Positions 15,223 to 16,299 of a stretch of 16,299 nt of DNA are shown here, piece after piece. Under the pieces are notes generated by a model. The model saw nothing but the letters and a program-made list of their open reading frames with translations. It did no database searches and was not told where the DNA came from. The stretch spans positions 1 to 16,299 of the forward strand of contig JALNXV010000031.1 of assembly GCA_023230175.1 (NCBI GenBank). The letters run 5' to 3'. The stretch's first letter is position 1. Every line of letters starts with the position of its first letter. The stretch is from Candidatus Cloacimonadota bacterium (lineage in GTDB: Bacteria; Cloacimonadota; Cloacimonadia; Cloacimonadales; WRIO01). The position numbers and the translations under genes were made by a program.

Positions 15223-15515
15223 AGGATGTTGAATAATACCAAACATTTCAGAGGCTGTTCCGAAATAAATGTTGTGCGAGCATCCCTGCTTGCACTCAAA
15301 ACTTTATAGGTATTCAATATGTTATGAAACTACAAGCTAAAAGCTTGTAGAACTTTTCTGCATCTTAGGACAGTCTCTTTTTAAAGGCTGTCTCAAAATT
15401 AATGTTGTGCAAGCAAGGATGCTCACACAACAAAACAAAGTGCAAGCAAGGATGCTCACACAACAAAACAAAGTGCAAGCAAGGATGCTCGCACAACTTA
15501 ATTATTCAACAGCCT
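15223..15515. mobile_element. MITE-like module with 15-bp terminal inverted repeats
   Basis: AGGATGTTGAATAAT (15223-15237) and its inverted partner (15501-15515) match at 14 of 15 positions. Inside are two direct repeats of 33 nt (15250-15282 and 15383-15415, 27 of 33 identical), a perfect small stem CTACAAGCT/AGCTTGTAG (15330-15350), an inverted repeat TTGAATAATACC/GGTATTCAA, and the tandem array described separately. TATG adjoins the left end and lies two bases beyond the right end, a possible but imperfect target duplication. No transposase is encoded. A non-autonomous mobile element or a composite of intergenic repeats are both possible. Confidence 0.5.
15407..15497 (+). repeat. 33-bp tandem repeat, 2.8 copies, plus one inverted copy at 15271-15295
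   Basis: Units start at 15407, 15440 and 15473, the last one 25 nt long. Each begins GTGCAAGCAAGGATGCTC, and the first two end ACAACAAAACAAA. The core is partly self-complementary (GTTGTG...CACAAC with AGCA/TGCT), so each unit can form a small stem. The sequence at 15271-15295 is the reverse complement of unit three at 24 of 25 positions. There are no unique spacers, so this is not a CRISPR array. Confidence 0.9.
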
Positions 15516-15562
15516 TTTATGGTAGATTTAACAAATATTTTTAAAAAAAACTTGACTTTTTT

Positions 15563-15583
15563 AAAGCTATAATCTTTAGCTTT
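15563..15583. repeat. Short inverted repeat upstream of the DNA methyltransferase gene
   Basis: AAAGCTA (15563-15569) and TAGCTTT (15577-15583) flank TAATCTT. It lies just after a TTGACT box (15552-15557) and about 105 bp before the methyltransferase start. It could be an operator; no T-tract follows. Confidence 0.3.
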
Positions 15584-15688
15584 TAAAATAGAAAATAAAA
15601 TTGTTGAAAGTTTGTTAAAATAAGTAAAATAATATCCACAAAATATAAAATGCAAAACATTTTAACAAGAAATAATATAGGAGTTATA

Positions 15689-16299
15689 ATGGATAAAAGT
15701 ATTGAGCTGAAGGATATTTTGTATAACGAGCTTGAAAAGTGTACAGATATTTGGGTTGAAGAAACTAATAATAAAAATGAAACAGAAAAATTCTTAAATT
15801 ATACATTACTCATTGATAGATTAGAAGGCCATAATCCTGAACTTATAAAATTACTAATATCAAATGAAGCACTAAAAAATAAATTCTTTATAAAAATTGA
15901 AGATGTACTTGTCTTTAAGCTTAGAGATTTTATCTTCTTTTTGCAAAAAAATAAAGTAGATAATAGCTATACCAGATATAAAAACCAAATAGGTTTAACT
16001 GATGGCAATAAATTTTTAAAGTATAACAATGACATTGTATTAGACTTTCCATTTAAGGATTGTATCTTAGAAGGTGGACAAAGTACGGAGGAAGGATTAG
16101 ATAATTATTTTGAATATGATGAAAAAACTGAACATTACAAAAAGAAAACTGCCAAAAGAAAAGAGATATTCTATAATCAAATAATAGCTTACGATGAAAT
16201 AGATCGATTGTTAGACCCAAAAGCACTTATAAACTGGAAAAGATATACTGTTAATGGAGAAGAACAAGTCAAAGAAATTAAAAGAGATGCTGATGGTAC
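15689..16299 (+). CDS. Type III-like DNA adenine methyltransferase (Mod), N-terminal part, cut by window edge
   Basis: The frame starts at ATG 15689, with GGAG 5 nt upstream, and stays open to the end of the window (203 codons). The sequence matches the N-terminal region of type III restriction-modification Mod subunits and related site-specific DNA methyltransferases: NQIGLTDGNKFL (99-110), VLDFPFKDCILEGGQ (117-131) and RKEIFYNQIIAYDEIDRLL (157-175), followed by PKALINWKRY (177-186). The catalytic DPPY and SAM-binding motifs would come after the cut. Such proteins are usually about 550-700 aa, so roughly a third is visible. A Res subunit would be expected downstream, outside the window. Upstream lie a repeat-rich gap and no other restriction gene. 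No simple-sequence repeat suggesting phase variation is seen in the part present. Confidence 0.85.
   Translation, partial: MDKSIELKDILYNELEKCTDIWVEETNNKNETEKFLNYTLLIDRLEGHNPELIKLLISNEALKNKFFIKIEDVLVFKLRDFIFFLQKNKVDNSYTRYKNQIGLTDGNKFLKYNNDIVLDFPFKDCILEGGQSTEEGLDNYFEYDEKTEHYKKKTAKRKEIFYNQIIAYDEIDRLLDPKALINWKRYTVNGEEQVKEIKRDADG

Noticed and set aside
15407..15497. Short array of 33-bp repeats that might be CRISPR
   Set aside because: The units are directly adjacent with no unique spacers, and no cas gene is visible. It is a plain tandem repeat.
15552..15573. TTGACT and TATAAT as promoter of the DNA methyltransferase gene
   Set aside because: The boxes are only 10 nt apart, too close for sigma70 recognition. 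No other clear -10 sits at the right distance.

Overview
The window is about 16.3 kb of AT-rich DNA with densely packed genes, strong AGGAGG-type ribosome binding sites and sigma70-like promoters. Gene content points to an amino-acid-using anaerobe: long-form urocanase, a PLP ornithine/lysine-type decarboxylase, an M29 aminopeptidase, a polyferredoxin of the NapH/FixG type and an unusual phosphofructokinase. A low-GC spirochaete or clostridium-like host fits, but nothing here fixes the phylum.

Layout, left to right. (1) 3-605 is the 3' end of a membrane 4Fe-4S protein, followed by a 6-phosphofructokinase gene with its own consensus promoter and a bidirectional terminator at about 1772-1813. 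(2) The minus strand carries urocanate hydratase (1824-3827), overlapped by 4 bp by an unidentified 285-aa gene (3824-4681). An FAD/NAD(P) oxidoreductase (4822-6087) and a hybrid Cache-PAS-kinase-receiver protein (6181-8805) follow, each with its own promoter. (3) A plus-strand pair follows: a macro-domain ADP-ribose hydrolase and an M29 aminopeptidase with a long N-terminal extension, closed by a strong terminator. (4) 11687-12099 is non-coding and dominated by an inverted repeat with 44-nt arms. (5) The minus strand then carries a PLP decarboxylase preceded by an unannotated 32-codon ORF with its own AGGAGG, then a small membrane protein overlapped by a 57-aa ORF, then an FkbM-type methyltransferase. 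(6) 15032-15688 is a repeat-rich intergenic region: a 48-bp perfect palindrome and a roughly 290-bp module with terminal inverted repeats and a 33-bp tandem repeat. It leads into the start of a type III-like DNA methyltransferase (Mod) cut by the window edge.

The most promising undescribed system is the decarboxylase leader ORF at 13283-13381. It encodes two Pro-Pro motifs (PPD and PPL), ends 13 nt before the decarboxylase start codon, and its second Pro-Pro codon pair (CCT CCT) is complementary to the ribosome binding site of the decarboxylase and, alternatively, to its own. That is the arrangement expected of translation control by ribosome stalling, and it sits in front of a polyamine-pathway enzyme. 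The mechanism is inference; the ORF, its binding site and the complementarity are visible in the sequence.
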